In this document: positions 17,620 to 25,752 of the stretch, piece by piece
Numbering within the stretch: position 1 is the stretch's first letter
How the letters are laid out: every line of letters starts with the position of its first letter
Source: Secundilactobacillus odoratitofui DSM 19909 = JCM 15043
Lineage (GTDB): Bacteria > Bacillota > Bacilli > Lactobacillales > Lactobacillaceae
Reading direction: 5' to 3'
Assembly (NCBI RefSeq): GCF_001434895.1
Contig: NZ_AZEE01000027.1
Span: 1-64,000, forward strand
Length of the DNA stretch: 64,000 bases
Position numbers and translations under genes: made by a program
The notes under the pieces: model-generated
Database searches by the model: none
What the model saw: only the letters and a program-made list of their open reading frames with translations
What the model was told of the DNA's origin: nothing

Positions 17620-19047
17620 TTAATCTTTATTATTCAAATACGAATGGCGAGCACCGTATAACAGGTAGACAATGATCCCAACGACGAACCAGACCAATGC
17701 ATAAATCTTGGCATCTTTATCCAATCCCCAAAAGACGGCCAATGCACCTAAGAAGGCCACGAATGGCAAAACTGGGTACCACGGCATCTTAAACGATGGA
17801 TCAGGGATATCCTTGCCTTCACGTGGACGCAAGCGATAAATACCAAGCGACACAAACATGAACGCAATTAAAGTCCCTGCAGAAATCAGTTGAGATAAGA
17901 ATGCGAATGGGAAAAGTGAGCCAATCACAACGCCGACCACGGTAATCGTGGTTAACGCGTGATTAGGTAAATTATCCTTGTTTAACTGGCCCAACCACTT
18001 TGGTAATAAACCATCGCGGCCAAATGAATAAACCAAACGAGAGCCAGCTAGCATCATACCGATCAAGGCAGTAAACATCCCGACCACGGCAATGGCTTGA
18101 ACAACGGTAGCAATAACCGCGTGGCCACTCTTACGGAGTGCCCAGCCAACGGGTTCAGCGTTGTTTGCGTAAGCACTGTAGTGGAACATACCGACCAATA
18201 CCAAGGCCACAGCCACGAACAAAACAACCGCGATCACTAATGAACCTAAAATACCACGTGGCATGGTTTTTTGAGGATTCTTGGCTTCGGCAGAGTTAGC
18301 AGCAATCGAATCAAACCCAATATAGGAAAGAAAAATCATCGATACACCAGCGTAAATACCTTGCCAACCACCAAATTGATTCCCATTCACAACTTTATGA
18401 GCGGGAATAAATGGCACGTAGTTTTGCGCGTGAATTGCTGTTGCGCCAACCACGATAAAGAGTAAAACAGCCAAAACCTTGAGAACCACTAAGATGTTTT
18501 GTACTCGGGCTGCCGTTGATACCCCTCTTGATAATAGAAAGGCAACTAACAACACCACAACAACAGAAGTGATATCAATGATACCGCCATCCGTACCAAA
18601 CGGATTAGCGAGTGCTTTGGGATATGTAATGCCCAATGGTTGAATCAATCCTCGGAAGTTAGCAGAAAGTCCCGAGCCGACAAAGGCCACCGCAATAAAA
18701 TATTCAGCTAACAGCGCCCAGCCGGCAATCCAGCCAAAGCCTTCACCAAACACAACGTTGATCCATGAATAAGCAGAACCAGCAAATGGCATTGCTGACG
18801 CCATTTCAGCGTACGCAAACGCGACTAAACCAGCAACCACTGCGGCTGCTAAAAATGAAAGGGCCACGGCTGGACCGGCATGTTGTGCGGCCACAACCCC
18901 TGGTAACGTAAAAATAGAAGTGGAAACGATGGTCCCAACCCCTAGCGCAAGGAAGTCCTTAACTTCCAACACACGCGCAAGGTGAGAATCTTTATCCTGA
19001 TACACCGCAGGATCTTCCTTACGCAAAAAAGTACTTTTAAAACCCAT
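17620..19047 (-). CDS. APC family amino-acid permease (YfnA/CAT type)
   Basis: A 475-residue permease with about twelve transmembrane segments. The APC signature GVGTIVSTSIFTLPGVVAA is near residues 36-54, where most relatives have GxGIGTGIF. The middle motif YIGFDSIAANSAEAKNPQKTMPRGI near 235-260 is typical of the cationic amino-acid transporter branch. It lies upstream of the epimerase gene on the same strand with a hairpin between. A supply of branched-chain or aromatic amino acids for the epimerase is therefore an inference from position, not from sequence. ATG follows AGGAGG by six bases. Confidence 0.88.
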   Translation of the reverse strand: MGFKSTFLRKEDPAVYQDKDSHLARVLEVKDFLALGVGTIVSTSIFTLPGVVAAQHAGPAVALSFLAAAVVAGLVAFAYAEMASAMPFAGSAYSWINVVFGEGFGWIAGWALLAEYFIAVAFVGSGLSANFRGLIQPLGITYPKALANPFGTDGGIIDITSVVVVLLVAFLLSRGVSTAARVQNILVVLKVLAVLLFIVVGATAIHAQNYVPFIPAHKVVNGNQFGGWQGIYAGVSMIFLSYIGFDSIAANSAEAKNPQKTMPRGILGSLVIAVVLFVAVALVLVGMFHYSAYANNAEPVGWALRKSGHAVIATVVQAIAVVGMFTALIGMMLAGSRLVYSFGRDGLLPKWLGQLNKDNLPNHALTTITVVGVVIGSLFPFAFLSQLISAGTLIAFMFVSLGIYRLRPREGKDIPDPSFKMPWYPVLPFVAFLGALAVFWGLDKDAKIYALVWFVVGIIVYLLYGARHSYLNNKD

Positions 19048-19319
19048 ACAATTCCTCCTGTGACGGATACAGTCCGCCTATGTATTCCAACTTTAAACCT
19101 AACATGCTCATGTACATTAGAAATAAATGAGTATATTTTAACAAGAATTTTAAATCTGTGCAAGTCACAGTATATAACACGCCCTTAACAAACTTGTGAT
19201 ACCGCTTTTTTTCAACATTTAACAACGCTAAATTTATACTAAATCCTCTCATTTTAATGACGTCTGTCATTCTAAATCAAATGGCGTACAATAAAAGGAA
19301 AACTATCGGAGTGACCATT

Positions 19320-19766
19320 ATGAGTTACATCTTAAACTTACGACAAAAAGTTGGCCATGATCCATTAATTTCAACCGGTGCTGCCACGCTGGTCTATAAT
19401 GCATCCGCCCAGCTACTATTCGTCTATCGGAGTGATACCCATCTCTGGGGGCTGCCATCCGGTTCTAAAGAAATTGGGGAACAACTAGAAGACACCGCTA
19501 TCCGGGAAGTTCTGGAAGAAACCGGCGTTCACGCCTCTCGGTTACGGTTTGAAACTATCTTGAGTGGCCCGGATATGCAGTTTGTCTATCCAAACGGTGA
19601 TGAAATCGACGCGGTGATCGCAGTCTATCAGGGATTCACCCAAGATACCGCGCTTCAGCCACAGCCCGGTGAAACTGAAAAAGTCGCTTTTTTTAACCTC
19701 GAACAGTTACCAGACGCTATGACGGCCTTCACACACCAAATTTTAGAGGCTTGCCATTTGGTTTAA
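19320..19766 (+). CDS. Nudix hydrolase
   Basis: A 148-residue soluble phosphohydrolase. The Nudix box G-x5-E-x7-REVLEETGV is complete at about residues 47-69, with the metal-binding glutamates in REVLEE. The start is the ATG at 19320, seven bases after GGAG; an upstream ATG adds 21 codons without a ribosome site. It is divergent from the permease gene and followed by an aldo/keto reductase gene 43 bp downstream. The substrate (a nucleoside diphosphate derivative) cannot be specified. Confidence 0.9.
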   Translation: MSYILNLRQKVGHDPLISTGAATLVYNASAQLLFVYRSDTHLWGLPSGSKEIGEQLEDTAIREVLEETGVHASRLRFETILSGPDMQFVYPNGDEIDAVIAVYQGFTQDTALQPQPGETEKVAFFNLEQLPDAMTAFTHQILEACHLV

Positions 19767-19809
19767 GACACATTTGGACTTATGCTTTAAATAGAAGGAA
19801 GGGTTTAAC

Positions 19810-20658
19810 ATGCAAACTGTTACACTAACTGGTCGACAGGTACCTGCCATTGGCATCGGTACGTGGCATATGGGCGACGACCCGCTTAAACAAGAAGCCG
19901 AGATTGCTGCGATTCAAGCTGGGCTTGACGCCGGTGCTCAGGTGATTGATACCGCAGAAATGTACGGCTCCGGCCGCTCAGAAACCTTGGTTGGCAAGGC
20001 AATTAAGAATATTCCTCGTGACCAGCTCTATTTAATTTCAAAGGTCCTACCTAATAATGCCTCGAAAGCAAAGATGTCACAAAGTCTCGATGCAAGTCTC
20101 AAACGACTGGGCGTTGACGCTTTGGATCTCTATCTCTATCATTGGCGTGGTGGTGTGCCACTTGTTGAGACCGTTGATGAACTGGAACGACTTAAAACAA
20201 CCGGTAAAATCAAGGCCTGGGGCATCTCTAATTTTGACACTGATGACTTGAAGGAGCTTTGGCAATTACCATCCGGACCGATGGCTGCAGCCAACGAGGA
20301 TCTTTACAACCTTGGGAGCCGTGGTGTGGAATATGACTTGCTTGCTTGGCAAACTACTCATAATCTACCATTTATTGCTTATAGTCCGGTTTCTAATGGT
20401 GATCAACTCGGTGCCAATTTGACCACAAATGCTAATGTGTTGACCGTGGCCAACCGTCACCATGCGACCCCGTATCAGATTATGTTGGCGTGGGTCATTT
20501 CTCGGCCACAGATTTTAGCGATTCCACAAACCAGCGATGCGACCCATATGGTTGATAATGTGACAGCTGGCAACCTGAAGTTAACAGCCGACGACCTGAA
20601 GTTACTCGACCAAGCGTACCCTGCGCCAACAGAAAAGCAGCCACTCGATGTTTTATAG
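19810..20658 (+). CDS. Aldo/keto reductase
   Basis: A 282-residue NADPH-dependent oxidoreductase with the AKR (beta/alpha)8 barrel. The catalytic tetrad is visible as D in QVIDTAEMYGSG (with Tyr in MYG), K in LISKVLPNN and H in YLYHWRG. The cofactor-binding end is IPQTSDATHMVDN. It reduces aldehydes or ketones; the natural substrate is not evident. It follows the Nudix gene and may share its transcript. It is one of three aldo/keto reductases in the window, each from a different subfamily. Confidence 0.9.
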   Translation: MQTVTLTGRQVPAIGIGTWHMGDDPLKQEAEIAAIQAGLDAGAQVIDTAEMYGSGRSETLVGKAIKNIPRDQLYLISKVLPNNASKAKMSQSLDASLKRLGVDALDLYLYHWRGGVPLVETVDELERLKTTGKIKAWGISNFDTDDLKELWQLPSGPMAAANEDLYNLGSRGVEYDLLAWQTTHNLPFIAYSPVSNGDQLGANLTTNANVLTVANRHHATPYQIMLAWVISRPQILAIPQTSDATHMVDNVTAGNLKLTADDLKLLDQAYPAPTEKQPLDVL

Positions 20659-20706
20659 CCTGACAATTAGCAACCGTTAGAGAACCGCACAGTGCAGTTG
20701 ATTTTA

Positions 20707-20749
20707 AATGGCCCAAAATTTCCGATTAGTCAGGAAATTTTGGGCCATT
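20707..20749. terminator. Bidirectional hairpin between convergent genes
   Basis: AATGGCCCAAAATTTCC is mirrored exactly by GGAAATTTTGGGCCATT. It separates the reductase gene from the SPFH gene. T runs are short, so terminator strength is uncertain. Confidence 0.7.
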
Positions 20750-20792
20750 GGTGTCCCTATTCAGATTATTTGTACACAGTGAAACTAATCAT

Positions 20793-21647
20793 CTATTCTG
20801 TCTGGTTGGTGTTGATTACCGGTTGAGTACCACGTTCAGAAATAATCGTCACCATGACGTTATTGATCAGCTGAAGTTTACGGTCATCTGATAGTTTTAA
20901 ATCCGTGTCCTTTTCCAATTTAGCAATCGCGTCTTCAGTAATTGAAACCGCACCCTCAACAATAATTTTTCGAGCGGAAAGGATGGCCGCCGATTGCTGA
21001 CGCTGTAACATGGCACTGGCAATTTCAGTGGCGTACGCCAAGTGCGTTAATCGAGTCTCCATCACTTCTACGCCAGCGATTTCAAGACGAGACTGAAGTT
21101 CTTCCGTTAATTTATCAGAAACCTCAGTCGGGTTACTCCGCAGAGTCAACGTATCTTTTTCATCAAAAGAATCATACGGAAATTCAGAGGCGACATGACG
21201 GATTGCCGACTCACTTTGAATTTCAACAAATTGCTCATAGTCGTCTACGTCAAACAGCGCCTTACTGGTATCCACAACCTTAAACACGATTACGGCAGCA
21301 ATTTCAACCGGGTTACCCCGCAAATCATTGACTTTGAGTAAACTACTATTAAAGTTACGAACCCGTAATGACACCGTTGCCTTATTGGTCAACGGCACCG
21401 TCATGAAAAGGCCAGCTGACCGGATCGTGCCAATATATTGACCAAAGAAGGTCAACGCTTTCGCTTCATTTGGTGCAATAATCGTTAAAGAGCTTGAAGC
21501 AATCAAGGCGACGATGATTACGATCGTGCCAAAAATAATACTGGAAACTGACCGCAACCAAAGTAACCACGCACCACCTAACAACATTAAAATTGCAATA
21601 ATTAGACCCAAATAGCCATTAACATGGAAAACAGATTTCTCTTTCAT
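20793..21647 (-). CDS. SPFH/Band 7 domain membrane protein
   Basis: A 284-residue stomatin/prohibitin-like protein. I place the start at the ATG of MKEKSVFHVNG because GGGAGG lies nine bases upstream; the longer frame begins 13 codons earlier without a site. Two adjacent hydrophobic segments occupy residues 10-55, followed by the SPFH domain (PNEAKALTFFGQYIGTIRSAGLFMTVP onward). The tail is helical and charged (QRQQSAAILSARKIIVEGAVSITEDAIAKLEKD). Such proteins form oligomeric membrane scaffolds. Their role in lactobacilli is not established, and the neighbours give no clue. Confidence 0.88.
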   Translation of the reverse strand: MKEKSVFHVNGYLGLIIAILMLLGGAWLLWLRSVSSIIFGTIVIIVALIASSSLTIIAPNEAKALTFFGQYIGTIRSAGLFMTVPLTNKATVSLRVRNFNSSLLKVNDLRGNPVEIAAVIVFKVVDTSKALFDVDDYEQFVEIQSESAIRHVASEFPYDSFDEKDTLTLRSNPTEVSDKLTEELQSRLEIAGVEVMETRLTHLAYATEIASAMLQRQQSAAILSARKIIVEGAVSITEDAIAKLEKDTDLKLSDDRKLQLINNVMVTIISERGTQPVINTNQTE

Positions 21648-21753
21648 CACGCTTGCCTCCCTTTTAATACTTCTATTATACGCCACAAAAATTTAGCAAC
21701 TATAAATTTGTACTAATCTGAGTCGCTTTTCTTTGATTTTGTCAAAAAAAAGC

Positions 21754-21759
21754 TATAAT
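21754..21759 (+). promoter_or_regulatory. -10 box of the orphan small RNA
   Basis: TATAAT at 21754-21759 is preceded by TTTGAT (21732-21737) at a 16-base spacing as a weak -35. It points away from the SPFH gene into a gene-free stretch that ends in a terminator. Confidence 0.6.
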
Positions 21760-21765
21760 TTGATT

Positions 21766-21920
21766 AGAGCGTTTGTGTGGGGTACTGCTCCCCCTACCCT
21801 TCAACTTTATAGTTGCGCAGTGACTCCCTCCTCACATAAACGCGCTAACTACCCGCATCGGGCAGTCTAGTTACTCATCTGGCGAAATCTCTCCATTTCG
21901 CTGGATTTTTATTTTTTAAA
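21766..21920 (+). ncRNA. Candidate structured small RNA with a C-rich loop
   Basis: A transcription unit without an open frame runs from the TATAAT box to a terminator (GCGAAAT paired with ATTTCGC at 21882-21902, then a T-rich tail). AGCGTTTGTGTGGGG (21768-21782) pairs with CTCCTCACATAAACGCGCT (21827-21845) with small bulges. Inside it, ACTGC pairs with GCAGT and CAACT with AGTTG, leaving a single-stranded TCCCCCTACCCTT (21789-21801). A second hairpin TAACTA/TAGTTA (21846-21872) follows. It lacks the signature bases of SRP RNA, RNase P RNA and tmRNA. A 6S-like identity is possible but unproven. Confidence 0.55.
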
Positions 21921-21988
21921 AATTAAAAGTAAATTAAAGCGCACTATTTTAGTCGCACCAAAAAAACAACTATCCGTGTCGATTCGGT

Positions 21989-22034
21989 CAAAAATGGCCC
22001 CTGAATTCTCAATTATGAGAACCAGGGGCCATTT
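21989..22034 (-). terminator. Terminator of the ABC exporter unit
   Basis: AAATGGCCCCTG and CAGGGGCCATTT form the outer stem with an inner TTCTCA/TGAGAA. On the minus strand the stem ends in TTTTT. Confidence 0.88.
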
Positions 22035-22058
22035 GCTTGATTTATCATTGGCCAAAAC

Positions 22059-22751
22059 TTATGATTCTGATTTTGAAATCTGATTAGCCGATAGGACACC
22101 ATCTTGCAATTGATAAACGTTATCAGCCACAGCCATTAGTCGCGTATCATGTGTCACGATTACTACGGCTTTGTTACGTTCAACTGCAAGTTGTCGAAAT
22201 AGTCGGCCCACCGTGGCTACCCGTTCACCATCTAACGCCGCCGTTGGTTCATCTGCCAAGATGACGGCAGGATCTGGATAAAGGGCTCGCGCAATCGCAA
22301 CTCGTTGTTGCTGTCCACCAGATAGTTCACCTGGATACTTATTAATTAAATCACTGATGCCAAGGGTGCCCAATAACGATGCCAACTCGGCCGACGTTAA
22401 ATGCGTCTTCGGTTTAATGTGGTCCACTAATTTGAACTGGTCTGCAACGGTCAGATAGGGTAATAGATGATAGGCCTGCAACACAAAGCCAATTTCATTG
22501 AGCCGCAAGCGATCCCGTTCTTGCCTGGCTCGCTCACTGTATGGTTCACCTGCCAAACTGACCGAACCACTGGTTGGTGTCAATAAACCACCGGCAATCG
22601 TAAGTAAGGTACTTTTACCCGAACCAGACGGCCCCATGATCAAGCTTAAAGTGCCGGGTTCTGCTTCAAAGGAAATGTCGTGCAACACTTGTACCCGTGC
22701 CGTGCCAGTTCCAAATACTTGATTGACATGCTTAATTGATAAAACTGCCAT
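22059..22751 (-). CDS. ABC transporter ATP-binding protein (HrtA/MacB type)
   Basis: A 230-residue ABC ATPase. Walker A is GPSGSGKST (about 40-48), the Q-loop is in GFVLQAYHL, the signature is [15 protein letters not shown] near 138, Walker B is VILADEPTAALD and the switch histidine is in VTHDTRL. The start is the ATG at 22751, seven bases after GGAGG; the frame opens five codons earlier inside the preceding gene. It follows the permease gene by four bases. Together they resemble the two-gene HrtBA efflux systems used for haem, but haem specificity is inferred only from overall resemblance. Confidence 0.9.
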   Translation of the reverse strand: MAVLSIKHVNQVFGTGTARVQVLHDISFEAEPGTLSLIMGPSGSGKSTLLTIAGGLLTPTSGSVSLAGEPYSERARQERDRLRLNEIGFVLQAYHLLPYLTVADQFKLVDHIKPKTHLTSAELASLLGTLGISDLINKYPGELSGGQQQRVAIARALYPDPAVILADEPTAALDGERVATVGRLFRQLAVERNKAVVIVTHDTRLMAVADNVYQLQDGVLSANQISKSES

Positions 22752-22755
22752 GACT

Positions 22756-23811
22756 TTATCCTCCAATCACACTCACCGGGTCAACCTTCAGCACACTTCT
22801 AACGGGAACGAGGCCACCCAATAACGACATCAACAGTAATCCGAATCCGACACTACCGAGAATTGGTAGATCAAAGGCCATTGGTACGGCAGCAGGCATT
22901 GCAAGCGCGGTCGCAATCGTCAAAACTGTTGCAATCAATAAGCCACCAACCGCCAGCAAGAGTGATTGACTGATCGTAGCCCCAACCAGGATACGACTCG
23001 GAACGCCTTGCACTCGTAGCACAGCGTAGTTTGGTAACTTTTGCAACGTCAGGATGTACAAAAAGACGGCAATCACAATAAGTGAAATCAACATTAAAAA
23101 GCCAATCATGAGTTCAAAAGTCATGGTTTGGGCGGTATAGCCCGGTAATTTGTTAATGAACGTCTGCTTCGAATAAGTCTTCACCCCTGATTGGTGATTA
23201 CGATAATTTGCATTCTTTGAAACAACAGCACTGGCATAAATGCCGCGCATCGAAGACTTAAGGCCGTGCCACGTCGACAACTGGCCGTACAGTACCGGCG
23301 CCACGTTCATCTTGGCGTTTTTGGTAAAGCCAACAATGGTGTACCGATGCTGTCCGTCGTTTAACTTGATTTGATCACCCAATTCATAGCCCGCTTGCTT
23401 AAAAGCTTCGTCTGCCACAACTTGATATTGGTTTTTCGATCGGTGGCCACTGGTCAGCTGAATTGATTTGGCTACAAATTGATTTGCCTTTGTGCCTACC
23501 AGAACTGCTACCGAGTTGGCATGCCCCTTTGCTTTGGCAACCACCGAGGTTTGACCAACAACCGCTTCTTGTTTGCTCAAATGACCGACCTGTTGCTTGG
23601 TCATGAATGACTGACGCATATCGACATTCGCACTATCACTCAGACTAACATTTTGAAACCCCCATGAATTATAGGCATCCGTGTTCTGTTGGGCCAAGCC
23701 AAGCGCGAGTCCCGTCAAAATAAAAATCAGGTAACCAATCAATGCAATCATGGCAACAATTAGACCTGAGCGAACTTTTTCTTTCTTAATTTCCCTTAAC
23801 GCTAAAAACAT
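22756..23811 (-). CDS. ABC transporter permease, FtsX type (HrtB-like)
   Basis: A 351-residue permease. Transmembrane helix 1 occupies residues 15-40, a long extracytoplasmic domain about 45-220, and three helices the C-terminal third (about 230-340). This is the four-helix FtsX/HrtB layout. The start MFLALREIKKEKVRSGLI is close to the HrtB N-terminus as I recall it. ATG follows GGGAG. It heads a two-gene unit with the ATPase and sits behind a near-consensus promoter with a perfect palindrome. Substrate: haem or another toxic hydrophobic compound is likely. No regulator gene is adjacent. Confidence 0.85.
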   Translation of the reverse strand: MFLALREIKKEKVRSGLIVAMIALIGYLIFILTGLALGLAQQNTDAYNSWGFQNVSLSDSANVDMRQSFMTKQQVGHLSKQEAVVGQTSVVAKAKGHANSVAVLVGTKANQFVAKSIQLTSGHRSKNQYQVVADEAFKQAGYELGDQIKLNDGQHRYTIVGFTKNAKMNVAPVLYGQLSTWHGLKSSMRGIYASAVVSKNANYRNHQSGVKTYSKQTFINKLPGYTAQTMTFELMIGFLMLISLIVIAVFLYILTLQKLPNYAVLRVQGVPSRILVGATISQSLLLAVGGLLIATVLTIATALAMPAAVPMAFDLPILGSVGFGLLLMSLLGGLVPVRSVLKVDPVSVIGG

Positions 23812-23841
23812 TGTTGGCTCCCTTCAGTCACTCGTTATTTC

Positions 23842-23884
23842 ATTTATCACTTGATAAATATAGCACGAAATAAAAAACTGTCAA
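23842..23884 (-). promoter_or_regulatory. Promoter and palindromic operator of the ABC exporter
   Basis: On the minus strand TTGACA (23879-23884) is followed after 16 bases by TATATT (23857-23862). The perfect 18-bp palindrome ATTTATCACTTGATAAAT (23842-23859) overlaps the end of the -10 box and the start of transcription. A TetR-type repressor is the expected reader, as for HrtR. Confidence 0.8.
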
Positions 23885-23915
23885 CTTAAGATTTATGACC
23901 AAATCTCATTGACAG
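23872..23915 (-). terminator. Terminator of fabI, sharing bases with the next promoter
   Basis: On the minus strand CTGTCAA (from 23915) pairs with TTGACAG (to 23878), with an inner GAGATTT/AAATCTT, and is followed by TTTTTT. The 3' arm contains the TTGACA of the downstream exporter promoter. Confidence 0.8.
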
Positions 23916-23958
23916 CTTTATAATTCGGTACCTTTTACAGGTTAGTTAAATGCAATCA

Positions 23959-24717
23959 TTACATCAAATGTGTCCCTTTATCGACATAAATGGTATCCCC
24001 GACGATTCCGGTCGATAATGAACTTAGCAGGAAGGCAGCCGTGTTACCAACTTCTCTCGCGGTAATTCCTTCACCATCAACGGAACGTTCATTGGAAATT
24101 TCGATTAGCTTGTTGTAGTCTTTCACACCCGTGACCGCCAATGTCTTAATGGCACCGGCAGAAATCGCGTTCACGCGGATTTTTTGACTGGCCAGATCAC
24201 GTGCTAAATAACGAACCGAAGCTTCCAAACCAGCTTTGGCGATCCCCATGATGTTGTAATTTGGTACGGCTCGTTCCGAACCCATGTAGGTCAAGGTAAC
24301 AATTGATCCACCTTCATTCATGATTTCACGCCCATACTTAGCAACTGAAATCAATGAGTAAACACTGATTCCCTGGGCCTTGGTGAAGCTGTCTAAACTT
24401 GCATCCGTGGTTTCGCCCTGTAAATCTTCAGGATCAGCATAAGCAATCGCGTGGATAATGCCATCAATGTTACCAATACTCTCGTGAATGGTTTTAAAGG
24501 TAGCTTGAACGTTTTCTGGATCACTCACATCACATTCCACTTTAGTGACTGACTCATCAATAAACTTGTTCAAACTGCGTAACATCCGCTCGTTTTGGTA
24601 AGTCAACACGATCTGTGCGCCTTGTGCCTCAAGTGCCTGAAAACATCCGTAGGCCAGACTACGCTTATTAGCCACACCCATGATTACAATTTTTTTACCG
24701 TCTAAAATGCCGCTCAT
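23959..24717 (-). CDS. fabI: Enoyl-ACP reductase (NADH), FabI
   Basis: It catalyses the last reduction of each fatty-acid elongation round. The protein has 252 residues from the preferred start MSGILDGKK (24717), eight bases after GAGG; an ATG one codon earlier is also possible. The SDR-like glycine motif of FabI is GVANKRSLAYG. The catalytic pair appears as a Tyr-x6-Lys in YNIMGIAK near residue 155. The tail GIVGDTIYVDKGTHLM is typical. The gene stands alone, away from any fab cluster, which is unusual. I found no clear FabT or FapR site. Confidence 0.93.
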   Translation of the reverse strand: MSGILDGKKIVIMGVANKRSLAYGCFQALEAQGAQIVLTYQNERMLRSLNKFIDESVTKVECDVSDPENVQATFKTIHESIGNIDGIIHAIAYADPEDLQGETTDASLDSFTKAQGISVYSLISVAKYGREIMNEGGSIVTLTYMGSERAVPNYNIMGIAKAGLEASVRYLARDLASQKIRVNAISAGAIKTLAVTGVKDYNKLIEISNERSVDGEGITAREVGNTAAFLLSSLSTGIVGDTIYVDKGTHLM

Positions 24718-24911
24718 CATAATACCTCTTTTAATCAAAATTTAAATAATAGATTATGCCATTAACTAAATTGGCTTATTCCTTATTCTACCTTATTCAC
24801 CTTGTCAAACACAAGTAACGGACACGAGCTGCTATCTGTCCGTTACACATCACGATCTGCTGACTATAATATAATTTGTAAAGTAGTTGAACCCATAAGG
24901 AGGAACTCAAT

Positions 24912-25553
24912 ATGACTAATGTTTTAATTTTAGGTGCAAATGGTAAAATCGCCAAATTAGCTGAAACCCAATTATTGGCAGAAACTGACCACCATTTAAC
25001 CCTCTTCTTACGCCGTGCGTCACGCCTAACTGTGGCTGACTCAACCCGTGAAACCGTGATTGAAGGCGACGTAACTGATCAACCCCAACTTGAAAACGCC
25101 ATGAAGGGTCAAGATATCGTCTACGCCAACCTTGGCAATCAAGCCATCGAAAACCAAGCCAAGTCCGTTGTGGCTGCTATGAAAGCAACTGGTCTCAAGC
25201 GACTGATTTGGATCTCAACCTTAGGTATCTACGATGAAGTCCCTGGCAAATACGGTCAGTGGAACCATCAAATGCTTGACGGTGGCTACCTTGAAACTTA
25301 CGCTGCCGCTGCTAAGGTAATTGAGGCCTCAGACTTAGACTACACCATTATTCGTCCTGCCTGGTTATCCAACAAGGATATCGTGAGCTACGAAACCACG
25401 CAAAAGAGCGAACCCTTCAAAGGCACGGAAGTATCACGCAAGAGTATTGCCGACTTAGTGGTATCACTCATCAATAAGCCAGCCAATTCAATCGGTCAGT
25501 CGCTGGGTGTTAACCAACCCGATACTGATGGCGATAAGCCCTCATTTTATTAA
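24912..25553 (+). CDS. NAD(P)-binding atypical SDR protein
   Basis: A 213-residue Rossmann protein with the dinucleotide motif GANGKIAKL (residues 8-16), a DIVYANLGNQ segment and YTIIRPAWLSN near residue 150. This layout fits the NmrA-like/atypical-5 SDR group (YhfK-like). Such proteins act as NAD(P)H-dependent reductases or redox sensors; no substrate can be given. ATG follows AAGGAGG. A TATAAT box lies about 40 bp upstream with TTACAC at a 16-base spacing. It is divergent from fabI. Confidence 0.85.
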   Translation: MTNVLILGANGKIAKLAETQLLAETDHHLTLFLRRASRLTVADSTRETVIEGDVTDQPQLENAMKGQDIVYANLGNQAIENQAKSVVAAMKATGLKRLIWISTLGIYDEVPGKYGQWNHQMLDGGYLETYAAAAKVIEASDLDYTIIRPAWLSNKDIVSYETTQKSEPFKGTEVSRKSIADLVVSLINKPANSIGQSLGVNQPDTDGDKPSFY

Positions 25554-25606
25554 TGATCATTACTGACTAACGCGCCCCTCCAGCGAACTAGTCTTTCAAC
25601 CTAGAT

Positions 25607-25675
25607 AAAACCAAGCAATCAATGACCTCCCCATCCGTCTCCCCAACGGATCAGTCATTGATTGCTTGGTTTTTT
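25607..25675 (+). terminator. Terminator of the SDR gene
   Basis: CCAAGCAATCAATGAC pairs with GTCATTGATTGCTTGG around an inner ATCCGT/ACGGAT hairpin and is followed by seven T. The stem is perfect. Confidence 0.92.
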
Positions 25676-25752
25676 GTGTCATTTTAACTTGATATGTAAA
25701 CCGACTCACCAAATATCAGTGAGCCGCTCGATTGATTCTAATGATGCTTAAC

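Noticed and set aside
21766-21920. SRP RNA, RNase P RNA or tmRNA
   Set aside because: The length and the lack of the conserved SRP loop, the RNase P GAGGAAAGTCC-type core and a tRNA-like CCA end exclude these. 6S-like RNA is left open.
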